Positions 52,806 through 64,000 of a stretch of DNA of 64,000 nt are shown here, one piece after another (within the stretch, counting starts at the first letter, position 1; the number at the start of each line of letters is the position of its first letter). The DNA comes from Toxonevra muliebris. Its lineage: Eukaryota; Arthropoda; Insecta; Diptera; Pallopteridae. Below the pieces are notes generated by a model. The model was given only the letters and a program-made list of their open reading frames with translations. It was not told where the DNA came from and did no database searches. The stretch spans positions 21,280,708 to 21,344,707 of the forward strand of contig OY829329.1 of the NCBI GenBank assembly GCA_963691655.1, in the 5' to 3' direction. The translations under genes were made by a program, and so were the position numbers.

Positions 52806-53054
52806 TTTGCGTTAACACTAGCCGGCACGACACAACCGAAACAGCTGCAAATTTTCAAGCCGATAAAATTCGTTGAAGAGAATGTATGAAACGCCAGGAA
52901 CATTCCAACGAAGGAGTATTGACATCTGACCAATCGGCACGAAACAAGCGAAACAGTCGCAAATATTTAAGCCGTTGAAATTCGTTGCTGAGATTTTGAA
53001 CAATGACGCAACCAAATTTCGATAATCAAATAAAAAAAAAAAAGTTTCTCAATT
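52806..53054. repeat. two copies of an approximately 115-bp segment
   Basis: GGCACGACACAACCGAAACA and GGCACGAAACAAGCGAAACA, each followed by AAATTCGTTG. A third diverged copy is near 54565-54640. The type of element is unknown. Confidence 0.55.
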
Positions 53055-53790
53055 CACTAACCGTGAGTTTGAACACGTTCCGTCCAATTTTCGGTCGTCA
53101 TAATGAACAAAGTAGTGAACGTGCTATTCGTGATTTTATGATTATATTTTGAAAAGTGACACGAAAATATAGCAACAAGAGTAAAAAGAATGTACACCGC
53201 AAAAAAAATACCCGTCGTAAGTGGAACAGTTGATGAAGATGCATAGGTATTTGCGAATTCTAAGCCGCTCGCAGCAACTTCGGCTCTGTAAATTCGCAAC
53301 CATGAAAACTGTACGGAAGGATTTTGATTTGCGACCTTATTGTATCCAATTAAGACAAGAAGTAAAGCCATTAGGCTAACTCAAGCGTCATGATTTCGCA
53401 GACTGGGCCCTAACCAAGCTTAAGGTTAATACGGAATTTCACTTAGAAATCATATTCAGCGATGAGGCCCGTTTTTCGCCCAACAAGTGAAGTTAGTGTA
53501 GATATCCGATGGCGTCATCGATCCTTTCGTTTAATATGAAACCAGAGACGACGTTACAGCTAATGGAATCTGTTGTAGAAGCACAATTCGTGAGTTTTTC
53601 ATACCTCGATTGAACTGCATGAATTCGGATGGCATTTGATTCCACAAATCCTATAAATCGATCGATTTATTGCAGAAAATGTTCCTTGATTAAATAATCT
53701 TGAAAAATGTATCTCCGAAATCATGAGATTTGACCAGCAAACTGTTAACGGTATAAATTTCGGCTGTTCGAATGACATTTCCAAAACACA
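53055..53790 (+). pseudogene. decayed Tc1/mariner-superfamily transposase
   Basis: Broken reading frames still show the family order: FGRHNEQSSERAIRDF, then a helix-turn-helix end KDFDLRPYCIQLRQEVKP, FADWALTKLK, the first catalytic box IIFSDEARF, VTANG..STIREFFIPRLN, DGIWFHK and IDLLQKMF. The segment that should hold the second catalytic Asp is deleted after WFHK, and there are several stops and frameshifts. It is a different subfamily from the maT-like copy at 45 kb. Confidence 0.75.
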
Positions 53791-53861
53791 GGATAGATAA
53801 AATTGAGAGTTGAAAGTTCGAAAACTCAGATGCCAGATCAGTGCAATTCACGGCATAAATT

Positions 53862-54550
53862 TGAGATTCAAGATCAGTTCAGAGCAAAGATTTATGATTT
53901 TAGATCAGTTCTGATCAGAGCAAAGATTTGTGATTTTAAATCAGTTCTGATGAGAGCAAAGATTTGTGATTTTAGATTAGTTCTGATCTGAGCAAAGATT
54001 TGTGATTTAAGATCAGTTCTGATCAGAGCAAAGATTTGTGATTTTAGATCCGTTCTGATCAGAGCAAAGATTTGTGATTTCAGATCAATTCCAATCAGAG
54101 CAAAGATTTATGATTTTAGCTCAATTCTGATCAGAGCAAAGATTTGTGATTTAGATCAGTTTTGATCAGAGCAAAGATTTGTGATTTAGATCAGTTTTGA
54201 TCAGAGCAAAGATTTGTGATTTCAGATCAGTTCTGATCAGAGCAAAGATTTGAGATTTAGATCAGTTTTGATCAGAGCAAAGATTTGTGATTTCAGATCA
54301 GTTCTGATCAGATATTTATTATTTTAATTCAGTTCAGATCAAAGATTTGAGATCAGTTCGAAGCAAAGATTTGAGATCAGTTCAAAGACCTGAGATGATA
54401 GATAAGTTCAAAGCAAGGATTAGTAATTTTAGATCAAAGTTAAATCAAAGATTTGTGATTTCAAACCAGATCAGTTCAGACACAAGATGCGTGATTTCTA
54501 ATCAGTTCAGTTATGATCAAAGACTAGCGATTTTAGATCAATTTAGAAAT
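53862..54550. repeat. 36-bp tandem repeat, array 1
   Basis: Unit GATCAGAGCAAAGATTTGTG followed by ATTTTAGATCAGTTCT. About 12 regular copies from 53890 to 54310, then diverged copies. Confidence 0.92.
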
Positions 54551-55251
54551 ATTTAAACCTTTGCTAACTGGATACACACTAACCGGGACGTCACAGCCGA
54601 AATGGCTAGAAACAATCAAATCGATTGCATTCATAAAAATGACAATTAAACGAAAACAATTTTCAAAAGAAACAAAAGCTTCAAACGTATTGGTGTCGTT
54701 CTATAAGTTCTAAATTATTCCATGAATTCAAAAACCAATAATAAAAATGCATTACATAAAATTACAAATAGCAACAAGTATTAAAAAACAACAACAGAAA
54801 AAGAACAAAGACGAGTAGCTCAATGTCTAGCTGCTTCTTCAAAAGGCCAAACTAACTAAGCAAATAAGCGACATAGACTCAACTCCCACAACAAAACAAA
54901 AGCAAAACTATTACACCAGTAATTCCTTTAGTTTCTCAGATCGACTCGACTCATTGCATACAAAATAAATAAATAAATTTCAATTTTCTACCGCCAAACT
55001 GAACTCAAACCCAAACAAAGCATACAAAAAAAATAAAAAAGAAACACTTGAAAATCAACAAACAAACAAATGATGAGAGACGAAGAGACGAAAGGGAAAA
55101 AGTCGCGTCTCCAGTTGCTAAATTAGATTTTGTGTTATTGTCGTTGTCGTCGTCGTACCCGTCGAGTGTTGCTGACTGGTCATAAAATAAATTAAGTTAA
55201 TGCATTCGAGGTGATTTTTTACATACGTAAGTCCTTTAGAAAGGACATACA

Positions 55252-55284
<33 letters not shown>

Positions 55285-55735
55285 TCATTGTGTCTGCGTT
55301 GGCTGTACACTCTTTGCATAAATACGCTAGACAAAAATAGCATACAAAATCAAAAATAAATAAAACAAAAAATAAAATTGAAACAATGAAAATAACATAC
55401 ACCAAATTAAGGTTTAAAGGATATTTTTCTTTGTGCCTTTTGGCATTTTATAGCATGATATTTACAATTTCCAAAATTATACATTCACTTTAAATGTAAA
55501 TCACGAAATCAAAGAAATAACTTGAAGTTAGTAGTAGCAATAGCTGAACACAGGAAGAAGCCATAAAAATAAATTAAGTCAAATTTATGGTAGTGAGAGA
55601 AAATGTGTATATTGATTTTCTAAAACATTAAACAAGTGAAAATTTAAAAGGATGTGAATTTTGGGAACTGTAATTTATGAGCAATGACATGAAAAAGGTT
55701 AATGAAAAGTCGTAGAAATAATTGTGATTTTAGAT
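54551..55735. other. spacer between the two 36-bp arrays
   Basis: A-rich; contains an (ACAT)n microsatellite at about 55246-55280. No gene seen. Confidence 0.5.
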
Positions 55736-56400
55736 AAGGAAAGAATTGCGATTTAATATCGATTCAGTTCAAATATTTACGATTTAAAATCAGTTCCGTT
55801 CGGATCAAAGATTTGCAATTTCAGATCAGTTCAGTTCGGATCAAAGATTTGCAATTTCAGATCAGTTCGGATCAAAGATTTGCGATTTAAAATCAGTTCA
55901 GTTCGGATCAAAAAACTTGCGATTTCAGACCAGTTCAGTTCGGATCAAAGATTTGAGATTTCAAATCAATTCAGTTCGGATCAAAGATTTGTGATTTCAG
56001 ATCAGTTCAGTTCGGATCAAAGATTTGCGATTTTAATCAATTCAGTTCGGATCTAAGATTTGTGATTTCAGATCAGTTCGATTCGAATCAAATATTTGCG
56101 ATTTCAGATCAGTTCAGTTCGGATCAAAGATTTGCAATTTCAGATCAGTTCGGATCAAAGATTTGCGATTTCAGATCACTTCAGTTCGGATCAAAAAATT
56201 TGCGATTTCAGACCAGTTCAGTTAGGATCAAAGATTTGAGATTTCAGATCAAAGAGTAGAGATTTCAAAGTTTTATTTTAAGCCACAAATTTTTAATTCT
56301 AGATCAGTTCAAATCAAAGGTTTTTCATTTCAAATCAGTTTAAAGATTTCCAATTTAAAATCAATTCAGTTTACTTGCAAGATTTATGTTTTCATTATTA
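55736..56400. repeat. 36-bp tandem repeat, array 2
   Basis: Same repeat as array 1 with a different variant: GATTTCAGATCAGTTCAGTT followed by CGGATCAAAGATTTGC, about 14 copies plus diverged ends. Confidence 0.92.
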
Positions 56401-57250
56401 AATAAATCTCCCATTAATCAGACAAGTACAAGTTTAAGTAACTACATTAAATTTTCTTTACAAATAGCAAAATATGCAACAAACTGTTGCGGCTACTACA
56501 TCATTACAGGCCATTAATATAAAGTAACTTTTTTATTGTCTTTGTTTTTGCAATTGAAAATACGTGAGCAGAATATTTTAAATATTCTGTAATGAAATGA
56601 ATAAGTATGTAAGTAATATAAATTTCTACCATTTTCATTTTGATTTTATTATTATTTAAGATAGATACAAAAGTAACAAGAAACTCCATAAGCCTTTAAG
56701 TTTATTTTTCCTTTTTGCTGTTACACAAAACTCACAGTAATAAAGAAAAAACAACATAAACTAAAAGATTGATACTTCAATGTCTTAAGAAAATTGTAAA
56801 CAAAAACATTAAATCAAAAAACAAATAGAAAATCAAATATAAATCTAATAAAAAGGTAAAGAACATTAAAAAGAAGAAAAGCAAAAGAAAGAACAATTTA
56901 TTATATAAGACTTGAACTAAGAAGAAAACAAGAAGACGCTACCTGTCTTTACAGAAGAAGAAACAGAAGAAGTTATGTAAAAAAAGCCCAGAATGAGTAG
57001 CAGCTATAGATGAAACAAGTGACAGACATGTATCTATCATTCCATATAGTCATACACTTCACATATGCACCTCAAGAGGGCAGTAAACTTTAAATTTTTT
57101 TTATCACTACATAATATCGAAAATATAATCAAATCATTTGAAGGAGTGAGAGAAACCCAGAGGGAAAATATCATGCATTATTTTCTCTTCTATGAAAAGC
57201 AAAAAGTTATTAAAGTGCCCGAAGGAGAAAGATAGAGAGATTTTGTGGTG
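56401..57250. other. AT-rich sequence, nothing recognised
   Basis: A-rich DNA; short ORFs only. Confidence 0.45.
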
Positions 57251-57254
57251 CAAT

Positions 57255-58115
57255 AGAAGCGTTCTAGAAAATTATTAAAATGCTCCAGAAAGTCCTCAAA
57301 ACTACTCAGAAGATCTCGCAAAACAATTAAGAAGATCTTCCAAAATAATTCAGAAGATCTCCCGAAAGAGACCCACAAAAGAAAAAATTAAAAATCAGAC
57401 CGCGTCTAAAAAAATTCAGTAGATTTCCCCAAAACAATTTAGGAGATCTTTCAAACCAATTCAGAGAGACCCACAAAAGAAAAATCAGACCGCGCCTAAA
57501 AAAATTCAGTAGATTTCCCAAAACAATTTAGAAGGTCTTCCAAAATAATTGAGAGACACACAAAAAAAAAATTCAGTTGTCGCCTAAAAAAATTTTGTAG
57601 GTTTCCCAATGTAATTTAGACGATCTTCCAAAATAATTCAGAGACCAGCAAAAAAAACCAAAAAAAAAAAAAAAACAATAGGTTACCCAAAACAATTTAG
57701 ACGGTCTTCCAAAACAATTCAAAGAGACCATCAAAAAAAAAAAAAAACATAATTCGGATGGCTCCTAAAAAATTATTGTAGGTTACCCAAAATAATTTAT
57801 AAGTTCTTCCAAATCAATTCAGAAAAAAATAAAAATAGGAGAGCGCCTACCAAAATTTAGTAGATTTCCCAAAATAATTTAGAAGGTCTCCTTAAAAAAA
57901 TTAGAGACCAACAAAAAAAAAAAAAAAAGAGGGCGCCTAAAAATAATTCTGAGAGACCCACAAAAAAAAAGTAAAAAATCAGATGGCAGCTGAAAAAATT
58001 CAGTAGGTTTCCGGAAACAATTTAGAAGGCCTCCCAAAATAATTCAGAGACTCAAACAAAATTCAGACGGCGTCTAAAAAAAACTCAGAAGGCCTCCCAG
58101 GAAAATGTAAAAAGT
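57255..58115. repeat. about 90-bp tandem repeat, eight to nine copies
   Basis: Unit contains CAGTAGATTTCCCAAAACAA, TTTAGAAGGTCTTCCAAAAT, AATTCAGAGAGACC, then an A-run and a GGCGCCTAAAAA-type box. Copies are diverged with variable A-runs. Confidence 0.8.
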
Positions 58116-59745
58116 CAAAGTCTCTCAAATCGCTTCCAAAAACCTTCTAACAAGTTCCAGACGATCTCTCCCAAATCACTTCTGAAAGCCTTTTTCAAGT
58201 TCTTTTGAAGCACTCACAGAGCGCATGTGAGGTTTATTTTCCTACTGGGTTATTCATGCTTCTTTCTATGACATTTAGATTAGAATTTTATAAGGTTTGG
58301 TTTAAGTTTTTCTCGTAATCAGATATCGAAGTAGAAAAAGCAGTAGGAATAGAAGAAAACCAAACGAGATTTTTGGATGATAATGTTGCATGTGTGTGTT
58401 GAGGTTGAGGTGCACCCTCACACCAACACCAACACCACGAACATGACTAGTGCCACTTCAACTCAACTTCTACTTGCATGTAATTTCAATCTACTTTGTA
58501 TAAGTATATCAAAAAGAAGAGGAGACTCACGATTTGATGAATGCGTTTTTGAGGATTCTAAAGCGATTGCAAGACAAACAAAAAAAAAAATACAACAGAA
58601 TAGAATAGAAAAACAAGAATCAACTACGACAAGGTAAATCACTTAAATAATGACCACTATTGCTTGCATATATGGAATACAGTAGGTGCTTAAAGTATAT
58701 AAACACATACATGTGTGAATGCCCGATATAAATCTATATAAAAATTGTATACAAAAAAAGAAAAAAAAAAAAAAAAAGGAAAGGTAGAAATCCGCTTAGG
58801 TGCGAGCGTACTTTTACTAGGTGGTGGTGCTGCTTTTGATGGTAACAGTAACATGTAATGCAATTCTTTTTATATGGCTAGCAACATCCCTGCACTTCAT
58901 TCAAAGTCTCATGTAGGTAGGAGTATGCCTCTTCATGCCACTCCTTTTCAGTTCAACCTCAACTCCTCACATCATAATTTAATTGAATTTGAAAGTAGCT
59001 CGTCGCAAGTTCATGTAATGCCACTTCAACTGCAGCAGTTTGCAGTTGTTGCATTTTAAACGACCAGAGGCAACCAACAACAACCAACAATAAAACCTCA
59101 TATAAACCTCGAAACCAAACAAATAATAAAAATGAAAGGTTGATAATCTAAATCCAATTTAACATGACATTTAAAATGAGTAGTAACAGTAGTACAGAAA
59201 TTACTAACTAATAGGCAATAATTATTGATGAGAAATGCATTAGCAGCAGCAACAACGTAACAAAAAATAAAAAAAAAACACCAAGAACACGTTCTGACAA
59301 AAGAAAAAGGTGTGAATTACGAACAACTGCTACTTATTACAATTACTTAAGTACTTTTGTTCAAAGGAAAGAAAAATTTCAAAAATGAGTTTAAGTAGTA
59401 TTTAAAAAAAGTTAATACTCTTCGTTGAATTAGTGGCGGGCGATTGAGGCTTTCACTTTCATTTGATACAACAATGTACTCATACATAGAAAAAAACATA
59501 AGCTCATAGATTTATGTATTTGGTGGATGTGTGTGTGTGTGTGTGTGTGTCTGTGTAATTGAAAATGCAATTGGCTGGAAAGAAGAAAAACACAACATTC
59601 ATTGACATTATTTAATTGTTATGTGTAAGAAAGAAAGAAAGGTTAATGAACGTTTAAAACCATTAACTATTAAATTATTGCTAATACTACACCATAAAAC
59701 ATGGTCAAAATTTCTGATCTCTCGTATGGTTTTGCTGTGGTTGTA
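58116..59745. other. sequence without recognised gene
   Basis: Includes an A-run (58761-58778) and a GT microsatellite (59527-59552). Confidence 0.45.
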
Positions 59746-59749
59746 TTCG

Positions 59750-61830
59750 ATGCTGAACACAATATTTTTTTCGAGTCAGATCGAACTTTTGTGATATCGA
59801 TTTTTTAATTTTTTAAAAATAGTAAGGGGGGGACCAAAAATTTTTTTTTCTATTTTTTGTATTTGCTACACGTTTTTTAACTTTTTACAACGTTTTCAAC
59901 ACAAAAAAAAAAATATTTTTTTTAAATTTTTTAAAAATATTCAAAAAAAAAAAAAAATAGTTTTTTCGACTTTTTGTTTTTCTACACGTTTTAAAAGTTT
60001 TTACAACGTTTTCAGCATCAAAAATTTTTTTTCACAAATTTTTAAAAAAAATTCATAAGGGAACAAAATTTTTTTTGATAGATTTTTTGTTTTTTTCTAC
60101 ACGTATTATGAGTTTTTACAACGTTTTCAAACAAAAAAAAATTGAAAAAAACAATTTTTTTTTCGACCTAAATTTTTCAAACAATTCATAAGAGGAAAAA
60201 ATTTTTTTTTCGACTTTTTAAGTTTTCTACACGTTTTATGAGTTTTTACAACGTTTTCAAACAAAAAAAAATTGAAAAAAAAAATTTTTTTTTCGACCTA
60301 ATTTTTCAAAAAATTTATAAGAGGAAAAAAAATTTTTTTTTCGACTTTTTAAGTTTTCTACACGTTTTATGAGTTTTTACAACGTTTTCAACACAAAAAA
60401 AAAATTTTTTTAAATGTTTTAAAAATATTCATAGGAGGGATACAAGAAAGAAAAAGTTGTTTTTTCGACTTTTTGTTTTTCTACACGTTTTAAAAGTTTT
60501 TACAACATTTACAGCAACAAACATTTTTTTTTCACAAATTTTTTTAAAAAAATTCATAAGGGGACAACATTTTTTTTTCAATTTTTTGTGTTTTCCCCAC
60601 GTATTATGAGTTTTTACAACGTTTTCAAACAAAAAAAAATTGAAAAAAACAATTTTTTTTTCGACCTAAATTTTTCAAACAATTCATAAGAGGAAAAAAT
60701 TTTTTTTTCGACTTTTTAAGTTTTCTACACGTTTTATGAGTTTTTACAACGTTTTCAAACAAAAAAAAATTGAAAAAAAAAATTTTTTTTTCGACCTAAT
60801 TTTTCAAAAAATTTATAAGAGGAAAAAAAATTTTTTTTTCGACTTTTTAAGTTTTCTACACGTTTTATGAGTTTTTACAACGTTTTCAACACAAAAAAAA
60901 AATTTTTTTAAATGTTTTAAAAATATTCATAGGAGGGATACAAGAAAGAAAAAGTTGTTTTTTCGACTTTTTGTTTTTCTACACGTTTTAAAAGTTTTTA
61001 CAACATTTACAGCAACAAACATTTTTTTTTCACAAATTTTTTTAAAAAAATTCATAAGGGGACAACATTTTTTTTTCAATTTTTTGTGTTTTCCCCACGT
61101 ATTATGAGTTTTTACAACGTTTTCAAACAAAAGAAAATTGAAAAAAAAAAATTTTTTTTCGACCTATATTTTTGAAAAATTCATAAGAGGAAAAAAAATT
61201 ATTTTTTGACTTTTTAAGTTTTCTACACGTTTTATGAGTTTTTACAACGTTTTTAACAAAAAAAACAATTTTTCAAAAATATTCATAAGGTGGGATACAA
61301 AAAAAGTTTTTACAACTTTTTCAGCAACAAAAATTTTTTTTCACAAATTTTTAAAAAAAATTCATAAGGGGACAAAATTTTTTTTAATCGATTTTTTGTT
61401 TTCTTCTACACGTATTATGAGTTTTTATAACGTTTTCAAACAAAAAAAAATTGAAAAAAAAAATTTTTTTTCGACCTAAATTTTTCAAAAAATTCATAAG
61501 AGGAAAAAATTTTTTTTTTCGACTTTTAAAGTTTTCTACACGTTTTATGAGTTTTTACAACGTTTTTAACAAAAAACCAATTTTTCAAAAAAATTCATAA
61601 GGGGGGATACAAAGAAAAAAAAATTGTTTTTTCGACTTTTTGTTTTTCTACACGTTTTAAAAGTTTTTACAACGTTTTCATGAACAAACACAAAATTTAA
61701 AAAAAAAAATGTTTTTCGACCTAAATTTTTCAAAAAATTCATAAGAGGAAAAAATTTTTTTTTCGACTTTTTAAGTTTTCTACACGTTTTTACAACATTT
61801 AAAAAAAAAAAAAATTTCTTTAAAAAAAAA
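59750..61830. repeat. A/T-rich satellite, about 120-bp units with a 498-bp higher-order repeat
   Basis: Basic unit: TTTTCGACTTTTTAAGTTTT, CTACACGTTTTATGAG, TTTTTACAACGTTTTCAA, an A-run, then TTCATAAG(A/G)GGA. Two 498-bp blocks (60101-60598 and 60599-61096) are apparently identical, including the overlapping 67-codon ORFs at 60429-60632 and 60927-61130. The next block begins at 61097 and diverges. Confidence 0.9.
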
Positions 61831-61959
61831 TCTTCGATGACATGGTCATGCTATATGTCATGCATATAGTTTGAAATTTGCTCATATAAATTGGTATAAA
61901 GCAAAGTGGAAGAGGGAAGAAAAGGAGGAGGGTAATCAATGGAAAATATAAAACCTTTT

Positions 61960-62965
61960 AACCCTTTCGTCACCTTTGGTCACCGATGACCCAAAATATG
62001 TTTCTTCAGTTTATTCAAAAACTATTCCACCGATTTCGAATAGTTTAGAAATTTGTGTTCGGTGAAATGATAATTGTTTTTTTTAGGAGACTATAAAACT
62101 TAAATCTAATCTCGGTGTTAATTTTTCAAAGTCATGACATCAGTTCATATCTAAGTTTTTATTTAAGTAATATTTAACGGGCTTAATGAGCGTTTTGTAG
62201 TCAAAAGAATAATTGATTGCGTTTTAATTATTATTAAAAACAAGTTTAAAATGGCCTATTATTGTTTGCCTATTTTCAATCGCTCACAATTTTTACAAAA
62301 GTTATCCAAATAACCAACTTTTTAATATGTTGTAGAAAAAATTATATTCTCAAAACCGATTTCTCATATTTTTAAAACTTTAATTACTTTTTCGGTGACC
62401 ATAAGATCTCCAATTAAAACTTTATTTTGCTCTATCGCTTCTAATTTCCTTGTGGGGAAGAAAGGGTTAAGTTAAGAATTAATGCTTAGTAACTTTTTCT
62501 ATTTTTAAAGAAATATCTAATAAAAATGTACATAAACAGTACCTAAAAAAAAGTCCCATTGAGGGCCACATGGTCATTGATGACCCTAAGATCTTCAATG
62601 GAAACTTTTTAAAAATATTTTTACAATGAAAAAAAGGGGTCAAAGAATGTGAATCTGGACTCGGATTTACTCTATGCTAACGAGTTTCGTTATGGCAAAG
62701 AAAGGGTTAAGTGAAAAATTAATTCTTAGTATCTTTATCTCCAAAAAAAAAATATCTAATAAAAATGTACACAAAAGTTCGTAAAAAAAATCTCATTGAG
62801 AGCCACAGGGTCACAGGCGACCCATGAAAGTTCAGGCCTTCGGATACGCAAAACTTCTGATTTGATGAAAAATTGTAACAAGAAATAGGCGTTAAAGGAT
62901 ACGAATCCGGATTCGGGTTTGCGCTAACTCCTCTGGTTTCTTTACGGTCTCGAAAGGGTTAAACA
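61960..62965. repeat. about 245-bp dispersed repeat, four tandem units
   Basis: Each unit ends with AAAGGGTTAA (for example near 62463, 62703 and 62956) and carries GGTCAC..G(A/G)TGACCC and TCTAATAAAAATGTAC. Same family as at 40870-41245 and 46570-46860. Confidence 0.85.
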
Positions 62966-64000
62966 AAAATTTCACAGATCAAGTCAACCCCCGCCTTGCC
63001 GAACAACTATAAAATAAGAGGCTTGACCAAAATTAAAAAATAGCACTGGGAAGAAAGTTCTAGAGGAAGTCTATGAGTCAATTGTGCGCTAATGGTTATT
63101 TGAAAATTTAAGACTTAGTTAAGACTGTAGATGAGCATTCGACCTATTTAAGATTTCGGCATCTTCCGTATATAGTATATACAAAACTAGAAATATCCAG
63201 ATCTTCTGATGAAGCCCAGAAGTATAAAAATCATTGACGGCATAGTCCAGCATGGGCTATCGAAACATATTAACATTTGTGCTGGCTTCCCAGATAGTAT
63301 TATATCCAGAACCAGAGATATTTGGATCTCCTGAGGAAGTCCAGTAGTGTAAAAATATTATCCTTAATGAGATTGGCTGGACTATCGAAAAATTACTAGT
63401 GGGACTTGTTGTACTTTTAGACACCTCGGAGGACAATCGATTCAGCCTCTATTTTTCGACTTTGTAATTTCAGAAATCATATATTAACCGAAAAGAACAA
63501 CGGGTCCCATAAATATTCGAATTTGGTCAGATATGACCATAGTAGTAACAACTGGAGAATACTCATTCCTGAGAATAATTTCTTATTTGTCAGGTAAGAC
63601 CAGGTTAGAAGTTTTTTGAAAAGTTCTTGTGCTCAGAAACCCATCATATATGTATAAGCTTTCCTATTAACGCCATAATGTACGTAGGGCTTCAAAAAAT
63701 TTTTACTCCTCGGATTTGCAATGTTCCTAACTTCGACTTTTTTCTCCTTCTATCCGTTTTCTAGAAATATGAGGGAGCATAAGGGGCGATCACTTTCTCT
63801 CTGATTCGTGGAATTAAATTGCAATTGCGATAGTTCTGGCAATATAATTATGGGCTTTTCTTAAGGTGTGATCTATACAATTTCATGTAGATCTACGAAT
63901 TTCGCTTGTTATAAGTGATCCTGATTAAAATTTTGAGTTGCCAAAAAAAACATCATAATTCTACGAAGACCCTAGCATATGTGATTATCGACTGTTGAAG
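62966..64000. other. sequence without gene; one short tandem duplication
   Basis: 63171-63290 and 63297-63400 are diverged copies (CCAGAT/GGAT..CTTCTGATGAAG / CTCCTGAGGAAG, AGTATAAAAAT / AGTGTAAAAAT). Otherwise nothing recognised. Confidence 0.5.

Noticed and set aside
53057..53371. 104-codon minus-strand frame with hydrophobic stretches
   Set aside because: The plus strand here encodes the decayed transposase, so the minus frame is its shadow.

Overview
This is AT-rich animal nuclear DNA from a fly. It has GT/AG-spliced exons separated by large repeat-filled introns, a nuclear tRNA-Ser, a Ty3-type LTR retrotransposon and Tc1/mariner-type remnants. The recognisable gene is closest to Drosophila steppke, and its introns are far larger than is usual in Drosophila. 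I would guess a higher dipteran with an expanded genome, perhaps a calyptrate fly; the species cannot be told from the sequence.

One host protein gene spans most of the window on the minus strand: steppke (step), the cytohesin-type Arf guanine-nucleotide exchange factor. Nine coding exons can be placed from 51222 down to 4581, with consensus splice sites and phases that all fit. They join into one frame of 2,520 nt (839 residues): a long low-complexity N-terminal exon, a coiled-coil exon, a Sec7 domain with its catalytic glutamate, and a PH domain with a basic tail. A tRNA-Ser(UGA) gene lies on the opposite strand inside the 15-kb intron.

The rest is intronic or flanking DNA dominated by mobile elements and tandem repeats. 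The 19-kb intron (6835-25844) holds a 49-bp minisatellite, small inverted-repeat elements and a structurally intact 8.4-kb Ty3-type element (12256-20628). That element has visually identical 822-bp LTRs, an ATAT target duplication, gag, pol reached by a -1 frameshift at a GGGAAAC slippery site, and a third ORF of unknown function. The 8-kb intron (26549-34692) holds a large inverted-repeat pair. The 15-kb intron (34826-49782) holds a 10-bp array, foldback-type elements, a 350-bp-arm palindrome, a 120-125-bp satellite and a maT-like transposon joined to it. Upstream of the gene (51223-64000) lie a 1-kb element with a perfect 9-bp target duplication, a decayed Tc1/mariner-superfamily transposase, two arrays of a 36-bp repeat, and an A/T-rich satellite with a 498-bp higher-order unit.

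I saw no new enzymatic system. The most unusual points are the third ORF of the Ty3 element, the nested or target-defined small elements, the satellite family present in opposite orientations about 55 kb apart, and the transposase ORF whose end appears to be supplied by satellite DNA.
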